Shown: piece after piece, positions 9,530 to 19,272 of the stretch
Position numbering within the stretch: the stretch's first letter is position 1
Layout of the letters: every line of letters begins with the position of its first letter
Assembly (NCBI RefSeq): GCF_000383915.1
Contig: NZ_KB912942.1
Span: 5,574,537-5,638,536 of the forward strand
Direction: 5' to 3'
DNA: 64,000 bases
Source: Amycolatopsis benzoatilytica AK 16/65
Lineage (GTDB): Bacteria; Actinomycetota; Actinomycetes; Mycobacteriales; Pseudonocardiaceae
Made by a program: the position numbers and the translations under genes
The notes under the pieces: model-generated
What the model was told of the DNA's origin: nothing
Database searches by the model: none
Seen by the model: only the letters and a program-made list of their open reading frames with translations

Positions 9530-9901
9530 TGGAGGTGCCGGGAATTGAACCCGGGTCCTCTAGCGCCTCCTCAAGGCTTCTCCGTGCGCAGTCCGCTCTG
9601 TCTCTACTTGGCCCCTTCAGTCACGCGAACAAGCTGAAGTGACGGGCCCAGCCACTGTTTGCTTCCCTACCAGGCTCCGCGGCCGGGACTGGCGGTAAGC
9701 CTCCTAGCTGATGCCGGCGACCGGGTCGGAGGCGACCCCGGGCCGACAGACTTGCTCTACTGCGATCAGGCAGCGAGAGCGAAGTCGCGCTGGCTATTGG
9801 CCTTGGCGCTTATTGGTTTGCGATGACGCTTGCGGTGGTCTCTCGCCTGCACCGGCACGCTTCCCTTGACTCGACGTCCAGAGTCGAAACCGTTCACCCC
9901 C
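9530..9901 (-). ncRNA. ssrA: Transfer-messenger RNA (tmRNA)
   Basis: About 372 nt. The 5' end GGGGGTGAACGGTTTCGAC (9883-9901) pairs with CACCTCC near the 3' end (9531-9537) to form an alanine-type acceptor stem with the G3-U70 wobble recognised by alanyl-tRNA synthetase. The discriminator A is at 9530 and CCA is not encoded. The T-arm GGTTCAATTCC-like sequence sits just before it. The tag reading frame at 9769-9807 gives AKANSQRDFALAA followed by TGA (9766-9768); the ALAA end is the ClpXP/ClpAP degradation signal. The exact resume codon is uncertain by a codon or two. Its partner SmpB is encoded 5.4 kb away. Confidence 0.95.
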
Positions 9902-9962
9902 TTGTAGGTGTTCTTAACCTGTTCATCATAACCCGCGCGGCAACGGGTTTGTTCCCGCCGGG

Positions 9963-9980
9963 GGTAGGGCTTGCCCCACC
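9963..9980 (+). promoter_or_regulatory. Palindromic site GGTAGGGC-N2-GCCCCACC upstream of the sensor/kinase operon
   Basis: GGTAGGGCTTGCCCCACC is an imperfect 18-bp inverted repeat ending 86 bp before the ATG of the sensor-domain gene. Nearly the same 18-mer (GGTAGGGCAAACCCCACC) ends 82 bp before the acyltransferase gene at 13121, in the same orientation. I infer that this is the binding site of the LuxR-type response regulator encoded at 12057-12698. Confidence 0.6.
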
Positions 9981-10066
9981 GTCAAGATGGCTGTTCGCCC
10001 CCTGGCTGGCACCCCCGGACACGGCCATCCTGAACAGGTCAGTTTCCGCAGTGAGGGAGCCCCGCC

Positions 10067-10759
10067 ATGGTCACCGTGCCCGCCGATCGCAGCCACCGGC
10101 GCCGGACTCCGCCGTTGGGCGGGTCGCTGGCGTACCTGCTGCTCAACTTCCCGATCGGCGTGTTCTCGTTCGCCCTGATCACGGCGCTGGGTTCGGCCGG
10201 GCTGGGCACGGTCGTGGTGTGGATCGGCGTACCTCTGCTCGCACTGCTCCTGCTGTTCGTGCGGGCCGCCGGGCGGATGGAGCGGGGCCGGGTGTTCGCG
10301 CTGCTGGACGTCTACATCGACGACCCGTACCTGCCGTTGCCGATCTCCGGGCAGAAGCAGCGGTGGCTGCGCCGGTTGAAAGACCCGGCGACCTGGCGCG
10401 ACCTCGGCTACCTGTACCTGCTGTTCCCGCTCGCGGTGGTCGAGTTCGTCCTGGTCGTGACGGCCTGGGCGGTCAGCCTCGGCCTGGCCGCGCTGCCCGT
10501 TTACTACCGCTTCCTGCCCGGCGGCGTCTACGCTTTCCCCAGCGACGACCTGCGCTGGTTCACCGTAGACTCGTTCGTGTCCGCGCTGCCTTGGGCGGCA
10601 CTGGGGGTCCTGTTCGCCGCGGTTTCGATAGCTCTGACGAAGGGGCTGGCGTCGATGCACGCGGCGCTGGCGACCGGAATGCTCCGGCCCACTCCCGCCC
10701 AGCGCCGCCGCATGGAGCGTTCGTGGAACGAGATCGACGGGATGACGGTAGCCGGATGA
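10067..10759 (+). CDS. Sensor domain-containing membrane protein
   Basis: 230 residues with about four membrane segments in two pairs (near residues 20-70 and 115-150) and a further pair near 175-195. The layout matches the 'putative sensor' domain of actinobacterial DesK/LiaS-like kinases: a hydrophobic pair ending in AAGRMERGR, then LKDPATWRDLGYLYLLFPL, a phrase repeated almost exactly in the neighbouring kinase (LSDPTTWRDLAYLLLAFPL). It therefore looks like a stand-alone copy of the kinase's own input domain, probably from duplication. The stop overlaps the kinase start (ATGA), so the two are co-translated and probably form one membrane sensor. Signal unknown; cell-envelope stress is plausible. 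Confidence 0.8.
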   Translation: MVTVPADRSHRRRTPPLGGSLAYLLLNFPIGVFSFALITALGSAGLGTVVVWIGVPLLALLLLFVRAAGRMERGRVFALLDVYIDDPYLPLPISGQKQRWLRRLKDPATWRDLGYLYLLFPLAVVEFVLVVTAWAVSLGLAALPVYYRFLPGGVYAFPSDDLRWFTVDSFVSALPWAALGVLFAAVSIALTKGLASMHAALATGMLRPTPAQRRRMERSWNEIDGMTVAG

Positions 10760-11889
10760 CCACGCAGGAGGCGCTTCCGGAGCATCCGAAGCCGAATCCG
10801 GCACGCACGATCGGCTACATGCTCGCGTCGTTCGTGCTGCGGTTGCTGCAGTTCATCCTGATCGTGGTCGGCGCGTCGGTGGGCACCGCGACGCTGGTGG
10901 TCTGGGTCGGGTTCCCGATCCTGCTGGCGGTCACCGCGTTCATCCGCTGGTCCGGCGACCTGGAGCGACGGTGGGCGCGCACGATGCTGGGCGCTCCGCT
11001 GACCCCGGCCGAACGGCTCTCGACCGAGGGACAGTCGCTGACCCGTCGGTGGCTGACCCGGCTTTCCGACCCGACGACCTGGCGGGACCTGGCGTACCTG
11101 CTGCTCGCGTTCCCGCTGGCGGCCGCGGAGCTGCCGATCGCGCTCGCGTCGATCGTGCTGCTGCCGATGGCGATCTGGGTGACGCCGTGGCTGGGCTGGC
11201 TGCACGGGAACCTGGCGCTCGCGCTGCTGGGCCCGAACCGGACGAAGAAGCTGGAAAAGAAGGCCGAGCACCTGCAGGCGTCCCGGGCCCGGGGCGTCGA
11301 CGCGGCGGAGGCCGAGCGGCGCCGGATCGAGCGCGATCTGCACGACGGTGCCCAGCAGCGGCTGGTCGCGGTCGCGATGAGCCTGGGCCGCGCGAAGTCG
11401 AAGTTCGACCAGGACCCGAACGCGGTGCGCGACCTGATCAACGAAGCGCACACCGACGCGAAGCTCGCCGTCTCCGAACTGCGCGATCTGGCGCGCGGCA
11501 TTTACCCGGCCGTGCTGGGCGACCGCGGCCTCGACGCGGCGCTGTCCGCGCAAGCCGCGAAGTCGCCCATCCCGGTGGACGTGCAGGTGGACGTCGAGCC
11601 GCGGCCGCCGGCGGCGGTCGAGACCACGGCGTACTTCATCGTCGGCGAGTCGCTCACCAACATCGCCAAGTACTCCGGTGCCACCGAGGCATCGGTGAAG
11701 GTCTGGCGGACCGACACGCACGTGATCACCGAGATCACCGACAACGGCCGCGGCGGCGCCGAAGTCCGCCCCGGCGGCGGGCTCGCCGGACTGGCCGACC
11801 GCGCGGCGACGATCGACGGCGTGATCACGGTCGTGAGCCCGGTCGGCGGGCCGACGGTCATCCGGGCGGACCTGCCCTGCCAGTGGTGA
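10756..11889 (+). CDS. Sensor histidine kinase (HisKA_3 / NarL-partner type)
   Basis: 377 residues. The N-terminal sensor region (residues 20-150) has two pairs of membrane helices and the TTWRDLAYLLLAFPL phrase shared with the preceding protein. A dimerisation helix follows with the phospho-acceptor His196 in RIERDLHDGAQQRL, typical of kinases that pair with LuxR-type regulators. The ATPase domain shows an N box (ESLTNIAKYSGA), a G box (DNGRGG) and GGGLAGLADR. The start overlaps the previous stop. The regulator gene follows after 167 bp that contain a hairpin repeat. Confidence 0.92.
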   Translation: MTTQEALPEHPKPNPARTIGYMLASFVLRLLQFILIVVGASVGTATLVVWVGFPILLAVTAFIRWSGDLERRWARTMLGAPLTPAERLSTEGQSLTRRWLTRLSDPTTWRDLAYLLLAFPLAAAELPIALASIVLLPMAIWVTPWLGWLHGNLALALLGPNRTKKLEKKAEHLQASRARGVDAAEAERRRIERDLHDGAQQRLVAVAMSLGRAKSKFDQDPNAVRDLINEAHTDAKLAVSELRDLARGIYPAVLGDRGLDAALSAQAAKSPIPVDVQVDVEPRPPAAVETTAYFIVGESLTNIAKYSGATEASVKVWRTDTHVITEITDNGRGGAEVRPGGGLAGLADRAATIDGVITVVSPVGGPTVIRADLPCQW

Positions 11890-12001
11890 ACGCGTCGCGG
11901 GTGGCCCGAAGGCTCGCCCGCCCGCGCCCGTCGACGAGGCCCCGGCGGCCCCGCATCCCGCCATTTCCCCGCTGACCGACCTGCCGTACCCCGGACAGCC
12001 C

Positions 12002-12043
12002 GTCCGTGAGTGAATAGCCTCCGGGAGCTTTTCACTCACGGAC
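12002..12043. repeat. Hairpin repeat between the kinase and response-regulator genes
   Basis: A perfect 13-bp inverted repeat (GTCCGTGAGTGAA at 12002-12014, complement at 12031-12043) with a 16-base loop. It resembles family-B hairpins in the CCGTGA...TCACGG ends but has a different inner arm. It sits 13 bp before the regulator ATG, within what should be one operon. Confidence 0.8.
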
Positions 12044-12056
12044 CTGGGGGCCTTTG

Positions 12057-12698
12057 ATGCGAGTCGTGATCGCCGAAGACGCAGTTCTGCTTCGGGCCGG
12101 GGTGATCCGGCTGCTCGCCGACGAGGGCATCGAGACCGTCGCCGAGGTGGACAACGGCGACGACCTGCTCGGTGCGGTCACCGAGCACCGGCCCGATCTG
12201 GCGATCGTCGACGTCCGGATGCCGCCGACTTTCACCGACGAGGGGCTGCGGGCGGCGCTGGCCGCGCGCAAGGAGGTCTCCGGCCTGCCGGTGCTCGTGC
12301 TGTCGCAGTACGTCGAGGAGAGCTACGCCGTCGAACTGCTTTCCGGAGGCGCGGGCGGCGTCGGCTACCTGCTGAAAGAGCGGGTAGCCGATGTGGACGA
12401 GTTCCTCGACGCAGTCCGCCGGGTCGCCGGCGGCGGCACCGCGATCGACCCGGACGTCATCGCGCAGCTGATGGCGCGCGGCCGGCGCAACCCGCTGGAC
12501 GCGCTCACCGCCCGCGAGTCGGAGGTGCTCGGTTTGATGGCGCAGGGCCTGTCGAACACGGCCATCGCGAACTCGCTCGTGGTGTCGCACGGAGCGGTGG
12601 AAAAGCACATCGGCAACATTTTCTCGAAGCTCGGCCTCGAGGCCAGTTCGGAGGAACACCGCCGGGTTCGCGCGGTGCTGACCTATCTCGGCCGGTAA
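12057..12698 (+). CDS. LuxR/NarL-family response regulator
   Basis: 213 residues. The receiver domain has the acidic pair (Glu7-Asp8), phospho-acceptor Asp52 (LAIVDVRMPP) and the conserved Lys in LLKERV. The C-terminal LuxR helix-turn-helix starts LTARESEVLGLMAQGLSNTA and ends VEKHIGNIFSKLGL. I chose the ATG at 12057; a TTG one codon earlier is possible. It is the cognate regulator of the kinase just upstream and the likely reader of the paired GGTAGGGC...CCCCACC sites at 9963 and 13021. Confidence 0.92.
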   Translation: MRVVIAEDAVLLRAGVIRLLADEGIETVAEVDNGDDLLGAVTEHRPDLAIVDVRMPPTFTDEGLRAALAARKEVSGLPVLVLSQYVEESYAVELLSGGAGGVGYLLKERVADVDEFLDAVRRVAGGGTAIDPDVIAQLMARGRRNPLDALTARESEVLGLMAQGLSNTAIANSLVVSHGAVEKHIGNIFSKLGLEASSEEHRRVRAVLTYLGR

Positions 12699-12753
12699 CC
12701 CTCACTCGAACTGACGGCAGCCCCGGCTCGGGGGTCTCGCCTACCATGGACCG

Positions 12754-13002
12754 ATGCCGTCCGAACCGAGCGACGAGACCCCGATGTCCGACCGTTGCGT
12801 CCGCTTTCTCGGCGGCCCGCTCGACGGCCGGGTGCAGGAGCTGTCGGACGAGCAGCCGGTTCCGGGCACTGTGGTGCGGCACATCCACTTGCACGGCGGG
12901 CCGAAGATCGAAACCCGGTACGAGCTCGGCCTGACCGAGCACGGCTGGGCGTACCGGGTGCAGGCGCACGAGTCCGAGCCGGAGCCGGACACCCTGCCCT
13001 GA
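12754..13002 (+). CDS. Small conserved hypothetical protein (82 aa)
   Basis: I do not recognise a named family. The product is soluble and acidic, with no membrane segment. It has a glycine-rich FLGGPLDGRVQEL stretch and HIHLHGGPKIETRYELG, and it ends in a Glu/Pro-rich tail. The phrase 'rFlGGPlDG...' occurs in many small actinobacterial proteins of unknown function. Third-position GC is high, as in real genes of this genome. An in-frame ATG 30 bp downstream (MSDRCVRFLGG) could be the true start. It is the only gene between the regulator and the acyltransferase, with about 55 bp before it. Confidence 0.65.
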   Translation: MPSEPSDETPMSDRCVRFLGGPLDGRVQELSDEQPVPGTVVRHIHLHGGPKIETRYELGLTEHGWAYRVQAHESEPEPDTLP

Positions 13003-13020
13003 GCAGCGGTTTCCGTGCCG

Positions 13021-13038
13021 GGTAGGGCAAACCCCACC
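13021..13038 (+). promoter_or_regulatory. Second copy of the GGTAGGGC...CCCCACC palindromic site
   Basis: GGTAGGGCAAACCCCACC differs from the site at 9963 at three central bases and is followed by the same CG. It ends 82 bp before the acyltransferase ATG, matching the 86 bp at the other copy. This supports one regulator acting at a fixed promoter geometry. Confidence 0.6.
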
Positions 13039-13120
13039 GAGCGCCTCCTGCTGACCGGAGCGTGAAGTCGGCGGCCTGCACCGCTGTTTCCGGGCCGGGG
13101 AACCGGCAGGCTCTTGAGTC

Positions 13121-14416
13121 ATGACGACGAGCCAGCTGCGACCCGGCAGCACCCGGGCGACCCGGGACATCTTCCTCGACGTGGTACGGGCCGGGGCGAT
13201 CCTCCTGGTGGTCGCACAGCACTGGATGATGCCGGTGCTTTCCTTCTCCGGCACCACTCTCGCCACCGGCAACGCCCTCGCGACGCCCGGCTGGTGGATC
13301 ATCACGTGGGCCTCGCAAGTGATGCCTCTGGTGTTCTTCGCCGGCGGTGCCGCGAACCTGATTTCCCTGCGCCGCGCCACCTCCACCCGCGACTGGTTCG
13401 CCGGGCGCGTGCGCCGGCTGCTGATTCCGGTGCTGCCGCTGCTGGCCGTCTGGCTCGTGGTGCCAGACCTGTTGCGCGGCATCGGAGTTCCCGGTCAACC
13501 GGTCCAGGTGGCCAGCGCGATCGCCGCACAGCTGCTCTGGTTCCTCTCCGTTTACCTGCTCACCGTGCTGCTCACCCCGTTGATGGTCGCCGCGCACCGC
13601 CGCTGGGGCCTGGCGGTGCCCGCGGTACTGGCCGCTCTCGGCGTTCTCGTCGACGTCGCCCGCTTCTCCGACCTCGGCATGATCGGCTACGCCAACGCGG
13701 TCATCGTCTGGGTTGCCGTGCACCAGCTCGGTTTCCACTACGTCGAAGGCAGGCTCGGCTCGCTGACCCGCCGCGCCGCGCTCGTCCTGTCCGCCGCCGG
13801 CTTCGGCGTGACGGCGTTGCTGGTCGCGTTCGGCCCGTACCCGGCGAGCATGATCGGGATGCCGGGCGCGCCGGTGTCGAACATGAGTCCGCCCACCGTG
13901 CTGCTGCTGTTCCTGGCGTTCGGCCAGATCGGTTTCCTGCTGGCGTTCCGCGACAAGCTGATCTCGCTGCCCCGGGTCACCGCGGCGCTCAGCTGGCTCG
14001 CCCCGCGAACCATGTCGGTCTACCTGTGGCACATGCCGGCCCTGGTCGTGGTGTCCGGCGTGACGGTCTTCGGACTGCGGTACTCGACGCCGGAGCCGGG
14101 CAGTTCGCTCTGGTTCCTGATGGCACCCGCTTGGGTCCTCGTCTGCGGCCTGGTCCTGCTGGGCCTGTTGCGGATGTTCGACCGCTTCGAAACCCAGCCG
14201 GACAGCCTGGTGGTGACCGCACGGACGCCGCAGCTGGTGCTCGCCGGCCTGCTCGCCTCCGGCGGCCTGCTCGGCCTGGCCGCGCACGGGTTCGCGCCGC
14301 TGAGCGACGGCCTGCTGACCGGGCCGGTGCCGTGGGTGGCGCTGATCGCGGCCGGGTTCACGCTGGCCGGGCGTCAGGTTTCGCTGCCCCGGCCGCTGGT
14401 GGCGGTCAGACGCTGA
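13121..14416 (+). CDS. Acyltransferase-3 family integral membrane protein
   Basis: 431 residues with about ten to twelve hydrophobic helices. The first helix has RDIFLDVVRAGAILLVVAQHWMM, with the His of the acyltransferase-3 fold. FAGGAANLISLRR and FAGRVRRLLIPVLPLLAVW match the second and third helices of that family. A late YLWHMPALVVVSGV block is also typical. Members O-acylate sugars or lipids of the envelope. The gene carries the shared palindromic site upstream, so it may be a target of the adjacent two-component system. Its 3' end overlaps the convergent amidohydrolase gene by 11 bp. Confidence 0.85.
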   Translation: MTTSQLRPGSTRATRDIFLDVVRAGAILLVVAQHWMMPVLSFSGTTLATGNALATPGWWIITWASQVMPLVFFAGGAANLISLRRATSTRDWFAGRVRRLLIPVLPLLAVWLVVPDLLRGIGVPGQPVQVASAIAAQLLWFLSVYLLTVLLTPLMVAAHRRWGLAVPAVLAALGVLVDVARFSDLGMIGYANAVIVWVAVHQLGFHYVEGRLGSLTRRAALVLSAAGFGVTALLVAFGPYPASMIGMPGAPVSNMSPPTVLLLFLAFGQIGFLLAFRDKLISLPRVTAALSWLAPRTMSVYLWHMPALVVVSGVTVFGLRYSTPEPGSSLWFLMAPAWVLVCGLVLLGLLRMFDRFETQPDSLVVTARTPQLVLAGLLASGGLLGLAAHGFAPLSDGLLTGPVPWVALIAAGFTLAGRQVSLPRPLVAVRR

Positions 14417-15299
14417 GCAGCTTCGCGGGGGTGTCGTGCAGTACCGCCCGCAGGAACGGCTCGCCCAGGCGATCGTCGGCTGCCCAGCCGGCGATCGCCT
14501 GCAGCTGTGTCGCGTACGAGTACGGAATGTTCGGGAAGTCGGTGCCGAGCACGATCCGGTCGGCGTACTCGGCGAGCCGGGCGGTCCAATCCGCCGGAAG
14601 CGGCGAGATGGCTTCCACGAACGGCACCCCGACCATGGTGGTGTCGAGATGCACGCGCGGATAGCGGGCCATCAACTCGAACGCGGCGTGGAACTCGGGC
14701 ATCGCCGAGTGCGCGAGGACCGCGGTCAGCCGCGGATGCCGCCGCAGCACCTCCTCGAACACGTCGAGCCCGGTGAAGTCGCCGGGCCGCGGACCGTGTC
14801 CACAATGGATCACCACCGGGACGCCGGACTCCGCCAACGCGCCCCACACCGGATCGAGGAACTCGTTGCGCGGGTCGTACGCGCCGACCTGCACGTGCGA
14901 CTTGAAACACCGGGCACCGGCGCGAAGCGCGGCGTCCACAGAGGACGCCGCCGCTGGCTCCGGGTAGAACGTGCCGGTGGGCACCGCGTCCGGCACCTGC
15001 TCGGCGAACTCCAGCGCCCACGAGGTGAGCCATTCGGCCATGCCCGGCTTGTGCGGGTACACCAGCGGCGCGAACCGCTTCACGCCCAGCGCGCGCAGCG
15101 TCTCGATCCGCTCCGCCTCGGACGTGCGGTAATGCACCGGCCAGGCCATGCCGTAGTGCTGCTCGGCCAGGTCGAAGTACGCCCACACCTTGTCCATCAC
15201 CGGCTTCGGCAGGAAATGAACGTGCAGGTCGACGATCCCGTCGAGGCCGAGGCCGGCGAGCCAGGCCGGCACGTCGGCGTCGGTGGCCGGTCCGGGCAT
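14406..15299 (-). CDS. Amidohydrolase family protein (amidohydrolase_2 / decarboxylase-like)
   Basis: 297 residues with a TIM-barrel amidohydrolase look. The metal motif HVHF follows VDLHVHFLP near residue 26, VVIHCGHGPRPGDFTG supplies a mid-barrel His, LAHSAMPEF the next, and IVLGTDFPNIPYSY the conserved Asp at the C-terminal strand. This pattern fits the ACMS-decarboxylase-like branch, but the substrate cannot be read from sequence. The ATG at 15297-15299 overlaps the smpB stop by one base (TGATG), so it is co-expressed with smpB. Confidence 0.85.
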   Translation of the reverse strand: MPGPATDADVPAWLAGLGLDGIVDLHVHFLPKPVMDKVWAYFDLAEQHYGMAWPVHYRTSEAERIETLRALGVKRFAPLVYPHKPGMAEWLTSWALEFAEQVPDAVPTGTFYPEPAAASSVDAALRAGARCFKSHVQVGAYDPRNEFLDPVWGALAESGVPVVIHCGHGPRPGDFTGLDVFEEVLRRHPRLTAVLAHSAMPEFHAAFELMARYPRVHLDTTMVGVPFVEAISPLPADWTARLAEYADRIVLGTDFPNIPYSYATQLQAIAGWAADDRLGEPFLRAVLHDTPAKLLSV

Positions 15300-15781
15300 C
15301 ACTCCGTGAACCGGCCCTTCAACGCCCGCCCCATGGCGCGGCTGATGTCCTTCTGCGCGTCGCGCTTGGCGATCGACTGGCGCTTGTCGTATGCCTTCTT
15401 GCCCTTCGCCAGCGCGAGCTCGACCTTGACCTTGCCGTCCTTGAAGTACATCGACAGCGGGACGAGCGAAAGGCCGCTCTCCTTGGTCTTGCCGATCAGC
15501 CGTTCGATCTCGCTCTTGTGCAGCAGCAGCTTTCGCGTGCGCCGCGGCATGTGGTTGGTCCAAGTGCCCTGGGTGTACTCGGGGATGTGGACGTTGCGCA
15601 GCCACACCTCGCCGTCGTCCACCGTCGCGAAGGCGTCCACCAGCGAAGCCTTGCCTGCCCGCAGGCTCTTGACCTCGGTGCCCTGGAGCACCATCCCGGC
15701 CTCGTAGGTGTCCAGGATGGAGTAGTCGTGCCGAGCCTTGCGGTTCGACGCGATGACCTTCTGTCCACGTTCCTTGGGCAT
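15299..15781 (-). CDS. smpB: SsrA-binding protein SmpB
   Basis: 160 residues, normal for SmpB. It binds the tRNA-like domain of tmRNA and brings it to stalled ribosomes for trans-translation. Conserved segments: [36 protein letters not shown], the [10 protein letters not shown] block, and a basic C-terminal tail [19 protein letters not shown] chose the ATG at 15779-15781 (MPKERGQ), where SmpB proteins usually begin. The order prfB-ftsE-ftsX-smpB is typical of actinobacteria. Confidence 0.97.
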   Translation of the reverse strand: MPKERGQKVIASNRKARHDYSILDTYEAGMVLQGTEVKSLRAGKASLVDAFATVDDGEVWLRNVHIPEYTQGTWTNHMPRRTRKLLLHKSEIERLIGKTKESGLSLVPLSMYFKDGKVKVELALAKGKKAYDKRQSIAKRDAQKDISRAMGRALKGRFTE

Positions 15782-15889
15782 ACCGACCACTTTACGTGGC
15801 CGCCAGGGTGCCAAGCACGCCGGTTTCGCGCCGGAACGACGAACCGCCCGGCGAAGGAGTTCGCCGGGCGGTCCGCATGGTTCGGCGGG

Positions 15890-16783
15890 TCAGTGGCGCA
15901 CGTACAACCGCAGCGTCACGTAGCCGGTGATCGCCGAGATCACGATCGACACGGCGAGCAGGATCGGCGCGACCGGGAACAGCACTTCGAGCGTGGTGAT
16001 CTGCGGGAACACCTCGCCGGTGAACACGGTGTCGAGGAAGGACAGCTTCGTGAGCAGCAGGAACACCACCCCGAGCACCGCACCGACCGTGCCCGCGACC
16101 ACCGCCTCCAGCAGGAACGGCAGCTGGGTATACCACCGCGTCGCGCCCACCAGGCGCATGATGCCGACTTCGGTCCGCCTCGTGAACGCGGAGACCTGAA
16201 TGGTGTTGGCGATCAGCAGGAGGGCGGCGACGGCCATGATGAGCGCCATCACGAAGGCGATGTTCCGGACGCCGTTGAAGACGTTGAACACCCGGTCCAG
16301 GAACTTCTTCTGGTCGTCGACCTTCTTGACGCCGGGCTTGCCGGTGTACTGCTGGATGATCGCGTCCGAGCGGTCCGGGTCCTTCAGCTTGACCTGCAGC
16401 GACGCCGGCAGCGCCTCCGGACCGGCGAGCTCGAGCAGCTCGGGCTGGCTGGCGAAGATCTTCTTGAACCGGTCGTAGGCCTGGTCTCGGTTCTCGAAGA
16501 CGACCGATTCCACGCCGGGGTTGTTCTGCAGCGACTGGCGCAGCCCGCCGCAGAGTGCCTGCGTGCAGTTCTTGTCGTTCGCGCTCACGTCGTCGACCAG
16601 CGTGATCGACACTTCGACTTCGGCGAGGAAGTTCGCCTTCATCTTGTCGATCGTGCGCACGGCCAGCAGGCCGCCGCCGAGCATGGCGAGCGAGACCGCG
16701 GTGGTGAGGATCATCGCGATGGTCATCGTGACGTTCCGGCGCAACCCGGTGACGACCTCGCTGAAGACGAAACTGGCTCGCAT
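15890..16783 (-). CDS. ftsX: Cell-division ABC transporter permease subunit FtsX
   Basis: 297 residues: a short cytoplasmic start (MRASFVFSEVVTGLRRN), one membrane helix near residues 20-45, a long extracytoplasmic loop (about 45-165) with the single pair Cys-Gly-Gly region NCTQALCGGLRQSL, then three further helices ending in RLYVRH. With FtsE it controls peptidoglycan hydrolases at the septum; in mycobacteria the partner is RipC. It follows ftsE by 46 bp and precedes smpB by 108 bp. Confidence 0.95.
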   Translation of the reverse strand: MRASFVFSEVVTGLRRNVTMTIAMILTTAVSLAMLGGGLLAVRTIDKMKANFLAEVEVSITLVDDVSANDKNCTQALCGGLRQSLQNNPGVESVVFENRDQAYDRFKKIFASQPELLELAGPEALPASLQVKLKDPDRSDAIIQQYTGKPGVKKVDDQKKFLDRVFNVFNGVRNIAFVMALIMAVAALLLIANTIQVSAFTRRTEVGIMRLVGATRWYTQLPFLLEAVVAGTVGAVLGVVFLLLTKLSFLDTVFTGEVFPQITTLEVLFPVAPILLAVSIVISAITGYVTLRLYVRH

Positions 16784-16829
16784 CGCTCTCGTGATTCCTT
16801 GGGTCGGGGCGGAAAAGGGGGCGGGTGCG

Positions 16830-17519
16830 TCAGCGGCCGATGCCGTAGACGCCGCGGGCGTCGTCGCGGATCACGCGACCGAGCTGCAGCTCGACGACCC
16901 GCCGCCGCATCGAGTCCACGATGGAATGGTCGTGCGTGGCCATCAGCACCGTGGTGCCGGTGCGGTTGATCCGCTCCAGCAGCAGCATGATGTCCTGGCT
17001 GGTGTCCGGGTCCAGGTTCCCGGTCGGCTCGTCGGCGAGCAGCACGAGCGGCCGGTTCACGAACGCGCGGGCGATCGCGACGCGTTGCTGCTCGCCGCCG
17101 GAGAGCTCGTTGGGCAGCCGGTCGGCCTTGCCGTCGAGGCCGACGAGTTCGAGCACCTCGGGCACGACCTTGCGGATCGTGGGCCGGGGCTTGCCGATGA
17201 CCTCGAGCGCGAACGCGACGTTTTCCGCGACGGTCTTGTTGGCCAGCAGCCGGAAGTCCTGGAACACGCAGCCGATGGTCTGGCGCAGCCGGGGGACGCG
17301 GCGCCGGGCGAGCTTGGCGACGTCGAAGTTCGACACCATGACGCGGCCCTTGGAGGGAACCTCTTCGCGCAGCAGCAGCCGCAGGAACGTCGACTTCCCG
17401 GAGCCGGACGGGCCGATGAGGAAGACGAACTCACCCTTGTCGATCTCGACCGACACCCGTTCGAGGGCGGGACGGGTCGAGGTCTTGTAGACCTTGGAAA
17501 CCTCTTCGAGCCGGATCAC
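16830..17519 (-). CDS. ftsE: Cell-division ATP-binding protein FtsE
   Basis: 229 residues, the ATPase half of the FtsEX complex at the inner face of the membrane. The Walker A loop is [10 protein letters not shown], the Q-loop region is [11 protein letters not shown], the signature is [14 protein letters not shown], Walker B is [13 protein letters not shown], and the switch His is in [11 protein letters not shown]. It starts at GTG 17517-17519. FtsE is usually about 225-230 residues, so the protein is complete. It lies between prfB and ftsX in the same direction. Confidence 0.97.
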   Translation of the reverse strand: MIRLEEVSKVYKTSTRPALERVSVEIDKGEFVFLIGPSGSGKSTFLRLLLREEVPSKGRVMVSNFDVAKLARRRVPRLRQTIGCVFQDFRLLANKTVAENVAFALEVIGKPRPTIRKVVPEVLELVGLDGKADRLPNELSGGEQQRVAIARAFVNRPLVLLADEPTGNLDPDTSQDIMLLLERINRTGTTVLMATHDHSIVDSMRRRVVELQLGRVIRDDARGVYGIGR

Positions 17520-17603
17520 GGTTCGGCATACTACCCATGGGCCGCGTTAAGCCCTGGTTGCCGGTGCCTTGCGTCACGCGCAGTGCACCGGCCGCCACCG
17601 CGA

Positions 17604-18707
<1,104 letters not shown>

Positions 18708-18771
18708 ATCGGACAAGGTTACGGCAAAACCCGCGACCGGTTGCGAACCGGTCGCGGGGCCGTGACCCGGA

Positions 18772-19272
18772 TCAGGTCTGCGGGATGGAGTCGAGCAGCT
18801 TCAGGGCAGCCTTGGCCTGCGCCTGGGCGAACTCGGCGACTGCCTTCGCGTAGGGGCCTTCGGCCGCCTTGGCGGCGGTCTTGGCCTCCTCGAGCTGCCC
18901 CTGGTAGGTGGCGCGGGCGCTGTCGAGCAGGGCGGTGCGCTGCTTGGCGGTCAGCGAGCCGGCATGCACGAGCCGCAGGATGAGCGGGCTGCGCAGGTGG
19001 TCGGGGCCGGCCTCGGACGTGAGCCACGTCTTGAAGGCCTTCTTGCCCGCCGCGGTGAGCACGTATTGCTGGCTCGAGCGCGGCCCCTGCTTGCCGAGCC
19101 GGACGAGGCCCTCTTTGGAGAGCGCCGGGAGCTCGCGGTAGACCTGGCTGCGGGTGACACTGAAGAAGGCGCCGAAGCGCTCGTCGGCGCCCGACACGAG
19201 CTGCCCGCCGGTGGCGGGACCGTCGTGAAGCAGGCCGAGAAGAGCGGCGGCGGTTGCATTCAATTCGGACAC
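18772..19272 (-). CDS. PadR-family transcriptional regulator
   Basis: 166 residues from the GTG at 19270-19272. The N-terminal winged helix has the PadR pattern: [17 protein letters not shown], then [22 protein letters not shown] and the wing [15 protein letters not shown]. The C-terminal half is a predicted helical dimerisation tail ([19 protein letters not shown]). In-frame starts further upstream (to 19401) would add residues that do not look like the family. Upstream is CTGTGTCCACAG, a short dyad, and a TTGACC hexamer that could serve as a promoter. Target genes unknown. Confidence 0.8.
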   Translation of the reverse strand: MSELNATAAALLGLLHDGPATGGQLVSGADERFGAFFSVTRSQVYRELPALSKEGLVRLGKQGPRSSQQYVLTAAGKKAFKTWLTSEAGPDHLRSPLILRLVHAGSLTAKQRTALLDSARATYQGQLEEAKTAAKAAEGPYAKAVAEFAQAQAKAALKLLDSIPQT

